Source of the DNA: Pithys albifrons albifrons
Taxonomy: Eukaryota > Chordata > Aves > Passeriformes > Thamnophilidae
Direction: 5' to 3'
Assembly: GCF_047495875.1 (NCBI RefSeq)
Contig: NC_092460.1
Span: 41,520,073 to 41,584,072 of the forward strand
Length of the DNA: 64,000 bases
The translations under genes were made by a program, and so were the position numbers. Of this stretch, positions 1-11,496 are shown one piece after another (the first letter of the stretch is position 1; every line of letters begins with the position of its first letter). Under the pieces are notes generated by a model. The model made no database searches. It saw nothing but the letters and a program-made list of their open reading frames with translations, and was not told the DNA's origin.

Positions 1-177
1 TCTGCTAACAAGTGAAACAGTCGATTCCTGACAGAAAGAATGTATCAGGACACATATTTCTTATGGCTTTAGAAAGATTCTCATATGCATCTGAGAATCC
101 AGGCCTGGATCTTTCTTTCTCTGTGAAAAACAGCGTTGTTCCTTAGGGGAAGCTCATCTCGCAAAGTGCAACTTTTC
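1..177 (+). repeat. Representative subtype B monomer
   Basis: Subtype B opens every cycle. Its marks are gacagaaag near base 30 (shorter than the cagacagaag of F), the core ctttagaaagattct, and the 3' part cagcgttgtt followed by ctcatctcgc. It ends in cttttcg, so the joint with the next monomer reads TTTCGTTGCTAACAAGA. Variants across the window have gcatttagaatcc (2930, 10350), gcatcttataatcc (right arm) or a 33-bp internal deletion. I placed the monomer start at the tctgctaac phase; the phase is arbitrary. Confidence 0.93.
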
Positions 178-190
178 GTTGCTAACAAGA
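174..190 (+). other. CENP-B-box-like 17-mer (representative; about one per cycle)
   Basis: TTTCGTTGCTAACAAGA at the B/D joint. Against the mammalian CENP-B box YTTCGTTGGAARCGGGA it matches 13 of 17 positions. Of the nine bases regarded as essential (TTCG, A, CGGG) it keeps six: TTCG, C and one G. The same joint in other monomer pairs reads tttacgttgctaac, ctttgctttgctaac or tttatctgcgaac, so the motif is confined to the ends of B and of some C monomers. Binding by any CENP-B-like protein is inference. Confidence 0.35.
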
Positions 191-354
191 GAAACAGTTG
201 ATTCTTGCGAGACAGAAAGCATAAAGACACACATTTCTTATGGCTTTGATAAGTGAATCATATGCATTCGAGAATGCAGGTCTGGAGCTTTCTTTCCTGG
301 TGAAAAACACAGTTGTTACGTACGGGAAGCTCCTATCGCAAAATGCACCTTTGG
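178..354 (+). repeat. Representative subtype D monomer
   Basis: Subtype D follows B or C. Its marks are tttgataagtgaatcat, gcattcgagaatgcagg, ctttctttcttggtg, and the CpG-rich gttacgtacgggaag (or gtaccggaag), then tgctcttctaac at the end. The core TACGTACG contains a SnaBI-type palindrome and is absent from the other subtypes. This is the subtype in which the forward orientation resumes after the inverted block (28005). Confidence 0.92.
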
Positions 355-531
355 TCTTCTAAAACGTGAAACTCTTGATTTCAGACAGACAGGAGACATC
401 AGAGCACATATTTCTTTTGGTTTTGGAAAGTAAATCATATGCATCTAAAACTCCGAGGCTGGAGCTTGCTTTCACTGTGCAAAGCACTGTTGTTCCTTAG
501 GGGAAGCTCAACGAGCAAAGTGCAACTTTGC
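355..531 (+). repeat. Representative subtype E monomer
   Basis: Subtype E follows D. Its marks are the start acgtgaaactcttgatttc, the core ggttttggaaagtaaatc, and atctaaaactccagg followed by ctggagcttgctttc. Most copies begin with cacgtg. The 3' half varies by arm: gttgttccttagggg is common on the left and gttgtttctttagggg on the right. A third form with the cctt of that motif deleted marks the right arm. Confidence 0.92.
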
Positions 532-708
532 TTTGCTAACAAGTGAAACAGTCGATTCCTGTCAGACAGAAGGCATCAGGACACAGTATTCTTATGGCTC
601 TGGCTAGTGAATCACATGCATCAGAGAATCCAGGACTGGAGCTCTCTTTCTAAATGCAAAGCACTGTTGTTCCTTAGGGGAAGCTCAACGAGCAAAGTGC
701 AACTTTGC
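532..708 (+). repeat. Representative subtype F monomer
   Basis: Subtype F follows E and is repeated one to four times. Its marks are gtcgattcctgtcagacag, the core ctctggctagtgaatcac, and ggagctctctttctgg followed by atgcaaagcac. This copy carries the ctttctaaatgc variant. The number of F copies is one of two things that set cycle length; the other is whether C is present. Confidence 0.92.
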
Positions 709-885
709 TTTGCTAACAAGTGAAACAGTCGATTCCTGTCAGACAGAAGGCATCAGGACACAGTATTTTTATGGCTCTGGTTAGTGAATCACATGCATCA
801 GAGAATGCAGGTCTGGAGCTCTCTTTCTGGATGCAAAGCACAGTTGTTACTTAGGGGAAGTTCAGCTCGCAAAGAGTAGCATTTA
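709..885 (+). repeat. Representative terminal F monomer (Ft)
   Basis: Ft is the last monomer of nearly every cycle. Its first part is F-like, but its 3' end changes to agttcagctcgc then aaagagtagcatt, with tctgcgaac or tctgctaac starting the next B. This end is the most reliable cycle boundary and was used to measure every cycle in the window. The only cycles lacking it are the 3-mers ending at 47723 and 56705. Confidence 0.92.
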
Positions 886-1771
886 TCTGCGAACAAGTGA
901 AACAGTTGACTCCTGCCAGAAAGAATGTATCAGGACACATATTTCTTATGGCTTTAGAAAGATTCTCATATGCATCTGAGAATCCAGGACTGGATCTTTC
1001 TTTCTCTGTGAAAAACAGCGTTGTTCCTTAGGGGAAGCTCATCTCGCAAAGTGCAACTTTTCGTTGCTAACAAGAGAAAAAGTTGATTCTTGCAAGATAG
1101 AAGGCATAAGGACATATATTTCTTATGGCTTTGATAAGTGAATCATATGCATTCGAGAATGCAGGTCTGGAGCTTTCTTTCTTGGTGAAAAACACAGTTG
1201 TTACGTACCGGAAGCTCCTATCGCAAAGTGCACCTTTGCTCTTCTAACACGTTAAACTCTTGATTTCAGACAGACAGGAGACATCAAGGCACATATTTCT
1301 TATGGTTTTGGAAAGTAAATCATATGCATCTAAAACTCCAGGGCTGGAGCTTGCTTTCATGGTGCAAAGCACTGTTGTTTCTTTAGGGGAAGCTCAATGA
1401 GCAAAGGGCAACTTTTCTTTGCTAACAAGTGAAACAGTCGATTCCTATCGGACATAAGTCATCAGAACACAGTATTCTTATGGCTCTGGCTAGTGAATCA
1501 CATGCATCAGAGAATCCAGGACTGGAGCTCTCTTTCTGGATGCAAAGCACAGTTGTTCCTTAGGGGAAGTTCAGCTCGCAAAGAGTAGCATTTATCTGCG
1601 AACAAGTGAAACAGTCGATTCCTGACAGAAAGAATGTATAAGGACACATATTTCTTATGGCTTTAGAAAGATTCTCATATGCATCTGAGAAGCCAGGACT
1701 GGATCTTTCTTTCTCGGCGAAAAACAACTTTGTTCCTTAAGGGAAGCTCATCTCTCAAAGTGCAACTTTTC

Positions 1772-1947
1772 GTTGCTAACAAGAGAAACAGCTGATTCTT
1801 GCAAGACAGGAACCATAAGGACACACATTTCTTATGGCTTTGATAAGTGAATAATATGCATCTGAGAATCCAGGCCTGGGTATTCTTTCTCGGTGAAAAA
1901 CAACTTTGTTCCTTAAAGGAAGCTCCACTCGCAAAGTGCGACTTTAC
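1772..1947 (+). repeat. Representative subtype C monomer
   Basis: Subtype C is the optional second monomer of a cycle. Its marks are gataagtgaataatatgc (in place of the gaatcatatgc of D), ccaggcctgg in many copies, caactttgttcctta, and the end gcgactttacgttgc. This copy has the gggtattc variant that recurs in the third cycle of later left super-HORs (near 7890, 14605 and 22560), which ties those blocks together at offsets of 6018, 6716 and 7951 bp. Confidence 0.9.
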
Positions 1948-2132
1948 GTTGCTAACAAGCGAAACAGCTGATTCTTGCAAGACAGGAAGCATAAAGACAC
2001 ACATTTCTTATGGCTTTGATAAGTGAATCATATGCATTCGAGAATGCAGGTCTGGAGCTTTCTTTCTTGGTGAAAAACACAGTTGTTACGTACGGGAAGC
2101 TTCTAACGCAAAGTGCACCTTTGCTCTTCTAA

Positions 2133-2138
2133 CACGTG
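2133..2138 (+). other. CACGTG palindrome at the D/E joint (representative)
   Basis: Most E monomers begin with taacacgtgaaac, giving one E-box-type CACGTG for each E monomer. Several copies have lost it (cacgttaaac at 1247 and 7266, aaacgtgaaac at 360). It is seen directly in the sequence; any regulatory role is speculative. Confidence 0.4.
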
Positions 2139-4071
2139 AAACTCTTGATTTCTGACAGACAGGAGACATCAGGGCACATATTTCTTTTGGTTTTGGAAAG
2201 TAAATCATATGCATCTAAAACTCCAGGGCTGGAGCTTGCTTTCACTGTGCAAAGCACTGTTGTTCCTTAGGGGAAGGTCAACGAGCAAAGTGCAACTTTG
2301 CTTTGCTAAAACAAGTGAAACAGTCGATTCCTGTCAGACAGAAGGCATCAGGACACAGTATTCTTATGGCTCTGGCTAGTGAATCACATGCATCAGAGAA
2401 TCCAGGACTGGAGCTCTCTTTCTGGATGCAAAGCACTGTTGTTCCTTAGGGGAAGCTCAACGAGCAAAGTGCAACTTTGCTTTGCTAACAAGTGAAACAG
2501 TCGATTCCTGTCAGACAGGAGGCATCAGGACACAGTATTCTTATGGCTCTGGCTAGTGAATCACATGCATCAGAGAATCCAGGACTGGAGCTCTCTTTCT
2601 GGATGCAAAGCACTGTTGTTCCTTAGGGGAAGCTCAACGAGCAAAGTGCAACTTTGCTTTGCTAACAAGTGAAACAGTCGATTCCTGTCAGACAGAAGGC
2701 ATCAGGACACAGCATTCTTATGGCTCTTGTTAGTGAATCACATGCATTAGAGAATCCAGGACTGGAGCTCTCTTTCTGGATGCAAAGCACAGTTGTTCCT
2801 TAGGGGAAGTTCAGCTCGCAAAGAGTAGCATTTATCTGCGAACAAGTGAAACAGTTGACTCCTGACAGAAAGAATATATAAGGACACATATTTCTTATGG
2901 CTTTAGAAAGATTCTCATATGCATTTAGAATCCAGGACTGGATCTTTCTTTCTCGGTGAAAAACAGCGTTGTTCCTTAGGGGAAGCTCATCTCGCAAAGT
3001 GCAACTTTTCGTTGCTAACAAGAGAAACAGCTGATTCTTGCAAGATAGAAGGCATGAGGACACACATTTCTTATGGCTTTGATAAGTGAATAATATGCAT
3101 CTGAGAATCCAGGACTGGATCTTTCTTTCTCGGTGAAAAACAACTTTGTTCCTTACGGGAAGCTCAACTCGCAAAATGCGACTTTACGTTGCTAACAAGA
3201 GAAACAGCTGATCCTTGCAAGACAGAAGGCATAAGGACACACATTTCTTATGGCTTTGATAAGTGAATCATATGCATCTGAGAATGCGGGTTTGGAGCTT
3301 CCTTTCTTGGTGAAAACACAGTTGTTACGTACGGGAAGCTCCTCTCGCAAAGTGCACCTTTGCTCTTCTAACACGTTAAACTCTGGATTTCTGACGGACA
3401 GGAGACATCAGGGCATATATTTGTTATGGTTTTGGAAAGTAAATCATATGCATCTAAAACTCCAGGGCTGGAGCTTGCTTTCACGGTGAAAAGCACAATT
3501 GTTCTTTAGGGGAAGCTCAACGAGCAAAGTGCAACTTTGCTTTGCTAACAAGTGAAACAGTCGATTCCTGTCAGACAGAAAGCATCAGGACACAGTATTC
3601 TTATGGCTCTGGCTAGTGAATCACATGCATCAGAGAATCCAGGACTGGAGCTCTCTTTCTGGATGCAAAGCACTGTTGTTCCTTAGGGGAAGCTCAACGA
3701 GCAAAGTGCAACTTTGCTTTGCTAACAAGTGAAACAGTCGATTCCTGTCAGACAGGAGGCATCAGGACACAGTATTCTTATGGCTCTGGCTAGTGAATCA
3801 CATGCATCAGAGAATCCAGGACTGGAGCTCTCTTTCTGGATGCAAAGCACTGTTGTTCCTTAGGGGAAGCTCAACGAGCAAAGGGCAACTTTGCTTTGCT
3901 AACAAGTGAAACAGTCGATTCCTGTCAGATAGAAGGCATCAGGACACAGTATTCTTATGGCTCTTGTTAGTGAATCACATGCATTAGAGAATCCAGGACT
4001 GGAGCTCTCTTTCTGGATGCAAAGCGCAGTTGTTCCTTAGGGGAAGTTCAGCTCGCAAAGAGTAGCATTAT

Positions 4072-6018
4072 TCTGCTAACAAGTGAAACAGTCGATTCCT
4101 GACAGAAAGAATGTATCAGGACACATATTTCTTATGGCTTTAGAAAGATTCTCATATGCATCTGAGAATCCAGGCCTGGATCTTTCTTTCTCTGTGAAAA
4201 ACAGCGTTGTTCCTTAGGGGAAGCTCATCTCGCAAAGTGCAACTTTTCGTTGCTAACAAGAGAAACAGTTGATTCTTGCGAGACAGAAAGCATAAAGACA
4301 CACATTTCTTATGGCTTTGATAAGTGAATCATATGCATTCGAGAATGCAGGTCTGGAGCTTTCTTTCCTGGTGAAAAACACAGTTGTTACGTACGGGAAG
4401 CTCCTATCGCAAAGTGCACCTTTGCTCTTCTAAAACGTGAAACTCTTGATTTCTGACAGACAGGAGACATCAGGGCACATATTTCTTTTGGTTTTGGAAA
4501 GTAAATCATATGCATCTAAAACTCCGAGGCTGGAGCTTGCTTTCACTGTGCAAAGCACTGTTGTTCCTTAGGGGAAGCTCAACGAGCAAAGTGCAACTTT
4601 GCTTTGCTAACAAGTGAAACAGTCGATTCCTGTCAGACAGAAGGCATCAGGACACAGTATTCTTATGGCTCTGGCTAGTGAATCACATGCATCAGAGAAT
4701 CCAGGACTGGAGCTCTCTTTCTAAATGCAAAGCACTGTTGTTCCTTAGGGGAAGCTCAACGAGCAAAGTGCAACTTTGCTTTGCTAACAAGTGAAACAGT
4801 CGATTCCTGTCAGACAGAAGGCATCAGGACACAGTATTTTTATGGCTCTGGTTAGTGAATCACATGCATCAGAGAATGCAGGTCTGGAGCTCTCTTTCTG
4901 GATGCAAAGCACAGTTGTTACTTAGGGGAAGTTCAGCTCGCAAAGAGTAGCATTTATCTGCGAACAAGTGAAACAGTTGACTCCTGCCAGAAAGAATGTA
5001 TCAGGACACATATTTCTTATGGCTTTAGAAAGATTCTCATATGCATCTGAGAATCCAGGACTGGATCTTTCTTTCTCGGTGAAAAACAGCGTTGTTCCTT
5101 AGGGGAAGCTCATCTCGCAAAGTGCAACTTTTCGTTGCTAACAAGAGAAACAGCTGATTCTTGCAAGATAGAAGGCATGAGGACACACATTTCTTATGGC
5201 TTTGATAAGTGAATAATATGCATCTGAGAATCCAGGACTGGATCTTTCTTTCTCGGTGAAAAACAACTTTGTTCCTTACGGGAAGCTCAACTCGCAAAGT
5301 GCACCTTTGCTCTTCTAACACGTTAAACTCTGGATTTCTGACGGACAGGAGACATCAGGGCATATATTTGTTATGGTTTTGGAAAGTAAATCATATGCAT
5401 CTAAAACTCCAGGGCTGGAGCTTGCTTTCACGGTGAAAAGCACAATTGTTCTTTAGGGGAAGCTCAACGAGCAAAGTGCAACTTTGCTTTGCTAACAAGT
5501 GAAACAGTCGATTCCTGTCAGACAGAAAGCATCAGGACACAGTATTCTTATGGCTCTGGCTAGTGAATCACATGCATCAGAGAATCCAGGACTGGAGCTC
5601 TCTTTCTGGATGCAAAGCACTGTTGTTCCTTAGGGGAAGCTCAACGAGCAAAGTGCAACTTTGCTTTGCTAACAAGTGAAACAGTCGATTCCTGTCAGAC
5701 AGGAGGCATCAGGACACAGTATTCTTATGGCTCTGGCTAGTGAATCACATGCATCAGAGAATCCAGGACTGGAGCTCTCTTTCTGGATGCAAAGCACTGT
5801 TGTTCCTTAGGGGAAGCTCAACGAGCAAAGGGCAACTTTGCTTTGCTAACAAGTGAAACAGTCGATTCCTGTCAGATAGAAGGCATCAGGACACAGTATT
5901 CTTATGGCTCTTGTTAGTGAATCACATGCATTAGAGAATCCAGGACTGGAGCTCTCTTTCTGGATGCAAAGCGCAGTTGTTCCTTAGGGGAAGTTCAGCT
6001 CGCAAAGAGTAGCATTAT
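4072..6018 (+). repeat. Left super-HOR copy L1 (5-6, 11 monomers), shortest copy
   Basis: Cycle starts are 4072 and 4957, with lengths 885 and 1062. The 5-mer matches 1-885. The 6-mer is composite: its B starts like the B at 886 (cctgccagaaag) and continues like the B at 2835 (ctcggtgaaaaacagcg, then a C with aggcatgagg). Its second monomer is a C/D hybrid joined at ctcgcaaa (5291-5298). L1 therefore looks like L0 minus 11 monomers and then minus one. Confidence 0.86.
4957..6018 (+). repeat. Composite 6-mer cycle with a C/D hybrid monomer
   Basis: The order is B, C/D hybrid, E, F, F, Ft. In the parent 7-mer at 2835, C ends in gcgactttacgttgc and the next D ends in gcacctttgctcttc. Here C sequence runs to ggaagctcaactcgcaaa and passes straight into gtgcacctttgctcttc, so about 175 bp are missing. 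The E, F, F and Ft that follow match the 2835 cycle closely. Confidence 0.85.
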
Positions 6019-9000
6019 TCTGCTAACAAGTGAAACAGTCGATTCCTGACAGAAAGAATGTATCAGGACACATATTTCTTATGGCTTTAGAAAGATTCTC
6101 ATATGCATCTGAGAATCCAGGCCTGGATCTTTCTTTCTCTGTGAAAAACAGCGTTGTTCCTTAGGGGAAGCTCATCTCGCAAAGTGCAACTTTTCGTTGC
6201 TAACAAGAGAAACAGTTGATTCTTGCGAGACAGAAAGCATAAAGACACACATTTCTTATGGCTTTGATAAGTGAATCATATGCATTCGAGAATGCAGGTC
6301 TGGAGCTTTCTTTCCTGGTGAAAAACACAGTTGTTACGTACGGGAAGCTCCTATCGCAAAGTGCACCTTTGCTCTTCTAAAACGTGAAACTCTTGATTTC
6401 TGACAGACAGGAGACATCAGGGCACATATTTCTTTTGGTTTTGGAAAGTAAATCATATGCATCTAAAACTCCGAGGCTGGAGCTTGCTTTCACTGTGCAA
6501 AGCACTGTTGTTCCTTAGGGGAAGCTCAACGAGCAAAGTGCAACTTTGCTTTGCTAACAAGTGAAACAGTCGATTCCTGTCAGACAGAAGGCATCAGGAC
6601 ACAGTATTCTTATGGCTCTGGCTAGTGAATCACATGCATCAGAGAATCCAGGACTGGAGCTCTCTTTCTAAATGCAAAGCACTGTTGTTCCTTAGGGGAA
6701 GCTCAACGAGCAAAGTGCAACTTTGCTTTGCTAACAAGTGAAACAGTCGATTCCTGTCAGACAGAAGGCATCAGGACACAGTATTTTTATGGCTCTGGTT
6801 AGTGAATCACATGCATCAGAGAATGCAGGTCTGGAGCTCTCTTTCTGGATGCAAAGCACAGTTGTTACTTAGGGGAAGTTCAGCTCGCAAAGAGTAGCAT
6901 TTATCTGCGAACAAGTGAAACAGTTGACTCCTGCCAGAAAGAATGTATCAGGACACATATTTCTTATGGCTTTAGAAAGATTCTCATATGCATCTGAGAA
7001 TCCAGGACTGGATCTTTCTTTCTCTGTGAAAAACAGCGTTGTTCCTTAGGGGAAGCTCATCTCGCAAAGTGCAACTTTTCGTTGCTAACAAGAGAAACAG
7101 TTGATTCTTGCAAGATAGAAGGCATAAGGACATATATTTCTTATGGCTTTGATAAGTGAATCATATGCATTCGAGAATGCAGGTCTGGAGCTTTCTTTCT
7201 TGGTGAAAAACACAGTTGTTACGTACCGGAAGCTCCTATCGCAAAGTGCACCTTTGCTCTTCTAACACGTTAAACTCTTGATTTCAGACAGACAGGAGAC
7301 ATCAAGGCACATATTTCTTATGGTTTTGGAATGTAAATCATATGCATCTAAAACTCCAGGGCTGGAGCTTGCTTTCATGGTGCAAAGCACTGTTGTTTCT
7401 TTAGGGGAAGCTCAATGAGCAAAGGGCAACTTTTCTTTGCTAACAAGTGAAACAGTCGATTCCTATCGGACATAAGTCATCAGAACACAGTATTCTTATG
7501 GCTCTGGCTAGTGAATCACATGCATCAGAGAATCCAGGACTGGAGCTCTCTTTCTGGATGCAAAGCACAGTTGTTCCTTAGGGGAAGTTCAGCTCGCAAA
7601 GAGTAGCATTTATCTGCGAACAAGTGAAACAGTCGATTCCTGACAGAAAGAATGTATAAGGACACATATTTCTTATGGCTTTAGAAAGATTCTCATATGC
7701 ATCTGAGAAGCCAGGACTGGATCTTTCTTTCTCGGCGAAAAACAACTTTGTTCCTTAAGGGAAGCTCATCTCTCAAAGTGCAACTTTTCGTTTCTAACAA
7801 GAGAAACAGCTGATTCTTGCAAGACAGGAACCATAAGGACACACATTTCTTATGGCTTTGATAAGTGAATAATATGCATCTGAGAATCCAGGCCTGGGTA
7901 TTCTTTCTCGGTGAAAAACAACTTTGTTCCTTAAAGGAAGCTCCACTCGCAAAGTGCGACTTTACGTTGCTAACAAGCGAAACAGCTGATTCTTGCAAGA
8001 CAGGAAGCATAAAGACACACATTTCTTATGGCTTTGATAAGTGAATCATATGCATTCGAGAATGCAGGTCTGGAGCTTTCTTTCTTGGTGAAAAACACAG
8101 TTGTTACGTACGGGAAGCTCCTATCGCAAAGTGCACCTTTGCTCTTCTAACACGTGAAACTCTTGATTTCTGACAGACAGGAGACATCAGGGCACATATT
8201 TCTTTTGGTTTTGGAAAGTAAATCATATGCATCTAAAACTCCAGGGCTGGAGCTTGCTTTCACTGTGCAAAGCACTGTTGTTCCTTAGGGGAAGCTCAAC
8301 GAGCAAAGTGCAACTTTGCTTTGCTAACAAGTGAAACAGTCGATTCCTGTCAGACAGAAGGCATCAGGACACAGTATTCTTATGGCTCTGGCTAGTGAAT
8401 CACATGCATCAGAGAATCCAGGACTGGAGCTCTCTTTCTAAATGCAAAGCACTGTTGTTCCTTAGGGGAAGCTCAATGAGCAAAGTGCAACTTTGATTTG
8501 CTAACAAGTGAAACAGTCGATTCCTGTCAGACAGAAGGCATCAGGACACAGTATTTTTATGGCTCTGGTTAGTGAATCACATGCATCAGAGAATGCAGGT
8601 CTGGAGCTCTCTTTCTGGATGCAAAGCGCAGTTGTTACTTAGGGGAAGTTCAGCTCGCAAAGAGTAGCATTTATCTGCAAACAAGTGAAACAGTTGACTC
8701 CTGCCAGAAAGAATGTATCAGGACACATATTTCTTATGGCTTTAGAAAGATTCTCACATGCATCTTAGAATCCAGGACTGGATCGTTCTTTCTCGGTGAA
8801 AAACAGCGTTGTTCCTTAGGGGAAGCTCATCTCGCAAAGTGCAACTTTTCCTTGCTAACAAGAGAAACAGCTTATTCTTGCAAGATAGAAGGCATAAGGA
8901 CACACATTTCTTATGGCTTTGATAAGTGAATAATATGCATCTGAGAATCCAGGCCTGGATCTTTCTTTCTCCGTGAAAAACAACTTTGTTCCTTACGGGG

Positions 9001-10261
9001 AGCTCAACTCGCAAAGTGCGACTTTACGTTGCTAACAAGAGAAACAGCTGATTCTTGCATGACAGTAAGCATAAGGACAAACATTTCTTATGGCTTTGAA
9101 AAGTGAATCATATGCATTCGAGAATGCAGGTTTGGAGCTTCCTTTCTTGGTGAAAACACAGTTGTTACGTACGGGAAGCTCCTATTGGAAAGTGTACCTT
9201 TGCTCTTCTAACACGTGAAACTCTTGATTTCTGACAGACAGGAGACATCAGGGCACATATTTCTTATGGTTTTGCAAAGTAAATCATATACATCTAAAAC
9301 TCAAGGGCTGGAGCTTACTTTCACTGTGCAAAGCACTGTTGTTCCTTAGGGGAAGCTCAACGAGCAAAGTGCAACTTTGCTTTGCTAACAAGTGAAACAG
9401 TCGATTCCTGTCAGACAGAAGGCATCAGGACACAGTATTCTTATGGCTCTTGTTAGTGAATCACATGCATTAGAGAATCCAGGCCTGGAGCTCTCTTTCT
9501 GGATGCAAAGCGCACTTGTTCCTTAGGGGAAGTTCAGCTGGCAAAGAGTAGCATTATTCTGCTAACAAGTGAAACAGTCGATTCCTGCCAGAAAGTCTGT
9601 ATCAGGACACATATTTCTTATGGCTTTAGAAAGATTCTCACATGCATCTTAGAATCCAGGACTGGATCTTTCTTTCTCGGTGAAAAAGAACTTTGTTCCT
9701 TAGGGGAAGCTCATCTCGCAAAGTGCAACTTTTCGTTGCTAACAAGAGAAACAGTTGATTCTTGCAAGACAGAAGGCATAAGGACATATATATCTTATGG
9801 CTTTGATAAGTGAATCATATGCATTTGAGAATGCAGGTCTGGAGCTTTCTTTCTTGCTGAAAAACACAGTTGTTACGTACCGGAAGCTCCTATCGCAAAG
9901 TGCACCTTTGCTCTTCCAACACGTGAAACTCTTGATTTCTGACAGACAGGAGACATCAGGGCACATATTTCTTATGGTTTTGGAAAGTAAATCATATGCA
10001 TCTAAAACTCCAGGGCTGGAGCTTGCTTTCACTGTGCAAAGCACTGTTGTTCCTTAGGGGAAGGTCAACGAGCAAATGCAACTTTGATTTCCTAAGTTAA
10101 ACAGTCGATTCCTGTCAGACAGAAGGCATCAGGACACAGTATTCTTATGGCTCTTGTTAGTGAATCACATGCATTAGAGAATCCAGGACTGGAGCTCTCT
10201 TTCTGGATGCAAAGTACTGTTGTTACTTAGGGGAAATTCAGCTCGCAAAGAGTAGCATTTT

Positions 10262-11496
10262 TCTGCTAACAAGTGAAACAGTCGATTCCTGACAGAAAGA
10301 CTGTATCAGGACACATATTTCTTATGGCTTTAGAAAGATTCTCATATGCATTTAGAATCCAGGACTGGATCTTTCTTTCTCGGTGAAAAACAGCGTTGTT
10401 CCTTAGGGGAAGCTCATCTCGCAAAGTGCAACTTTTCGTTGCTAACAAGAGAAACAGCTGATTCTTGCAAGATAGAAGGCATGAGGACACACATTTCTTA
10501 TGGCTTTGATAAGTGAATAATATGCATCTGAGAATCCAGGACTGGATCTTTCTTTCTCGGTGAAAAACAACTTTGTTCCTTAAAGGAAGCTCAACTCGCA
10601 AAATGCGACTTTACGTTGCTAACAAGAGAAACAGCTGATCCTTGCAAGACAGAAGGCATAAGGACACACATTTCTTATGGCTTTGATAAGTGAATCATAT
10701 GCATCTGAGAATGCAGGTTTGGAGCTTCCTTTCTTGGTGAAAACACAGTTGTTACGTACGGGAAGCTCCTCTCGCAAAGTGCACCTTTGCTCTTCTAAAA
10801 CGTGAAACTGGATTTCTGACGGACAGGAGACATCAGGGCATATATTTGTTATGGTTTTGGAAAGTAAATCATATGCATCTAAAACTCCAGGGCTGGAGCT
10901 TGCTTTCATGGTGAAAAGCACAATTGTTCTTTAGGGGAAGCTCAACGAGCAAAGTGCAACTTTGCTTTGCTAACAAGTGAAACAGTCGATTCCTGTCAGA
11001 CAGAAAGCATCAGGACACAGTATTCTTATGGCTCTGGCTAGTGAATCACATGCATCAGAGAATCCAGGACTGGAGCTCTCTTTCTGGATGCAAAGCACTG
11101 TTGTTCCTTAGGGGAAGCTCAACGAGCAAAGTGCAACTTTGCTTTGCTAACAAGTGAAACAGTCGATTCCTGTCAGACAGGAGGCATCAGGACACAGTAT
11201 TCTTATGGCTCTGGCTAGTGAATCACATGCATCAGAGAATCCAGGACTGGAGCTCTCTTTCTGGATGCAAAGCACTGTTGTTCCTTAGGGGAAGCTCAAC
11301 GAGCAAAGTGCAACTTTGCTTTGCTAACAAGTGAAACAGTCGATTCCTGTCAGACAGAAGGCATCAGGACACAGCATTCTTATGGCTCTTGTTAGTGAAT
11401 CACATGCATTAGAGAATCCAGGACTGGAGCTCTCTTTCTGGATGCAAAGCACAGTTGTTCCTTAGGGGAAGTTCAGCTCGCAAAGAGTAGCATTTA
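10262..11496 (+). repeat. 7-mer HOR cycle (B-C-D-E-F-F-Ft), 1235 bp
   Basis: This is the first of two adjacent 7-mers in copy L2. Marks are gaaagactgtatc and gcatttagaatcc in B, gcgactttacg ending C, gatttctgacggacagg in E, and aggaggcatc in the second F. It is the same unit that occurs three times in a row at 16979-20685. Confidence 0.88.

Larger units (their letters stand above)
1..4071 (+). repeat. Left super-HOR copy L0 (5-4-7-7, 23 monomers)
   Basis: Cycle starts are 1, 886, 1595 and 2835, with lengths 885, 709, 1240 and 1237. Compared with the 38-mer at 6019 it lacks 15 monomers. Its third cycle begins like the 6-mer of that copy (shared gggtattc C monomer) but ends like the 7-mers (aggaggcatc F), as expected from a deletion by unequal exchange. 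The true start may lie upstream of the window. Confidence 0.88.

Noticed and set aside
1..177. Internal half-monomer duplication (caagtgaaacag and tagtgaatcac look alike)
   Set aside because: The similarity covers only about 10 bases, and the rest of the two halves does not align.
9780..9800. TATA-like acatatatatc as a promoter
   Set aside because: It is a variant of the normal acacacatttctt segment of D monomers and recurs only with the repeat; no transcription unit follows.
10060..10100. Frameshift in a coding gene
   Set aside because: The small deletion lies in satellite DNA with no credible coding sequence; it is only a lineage marker.
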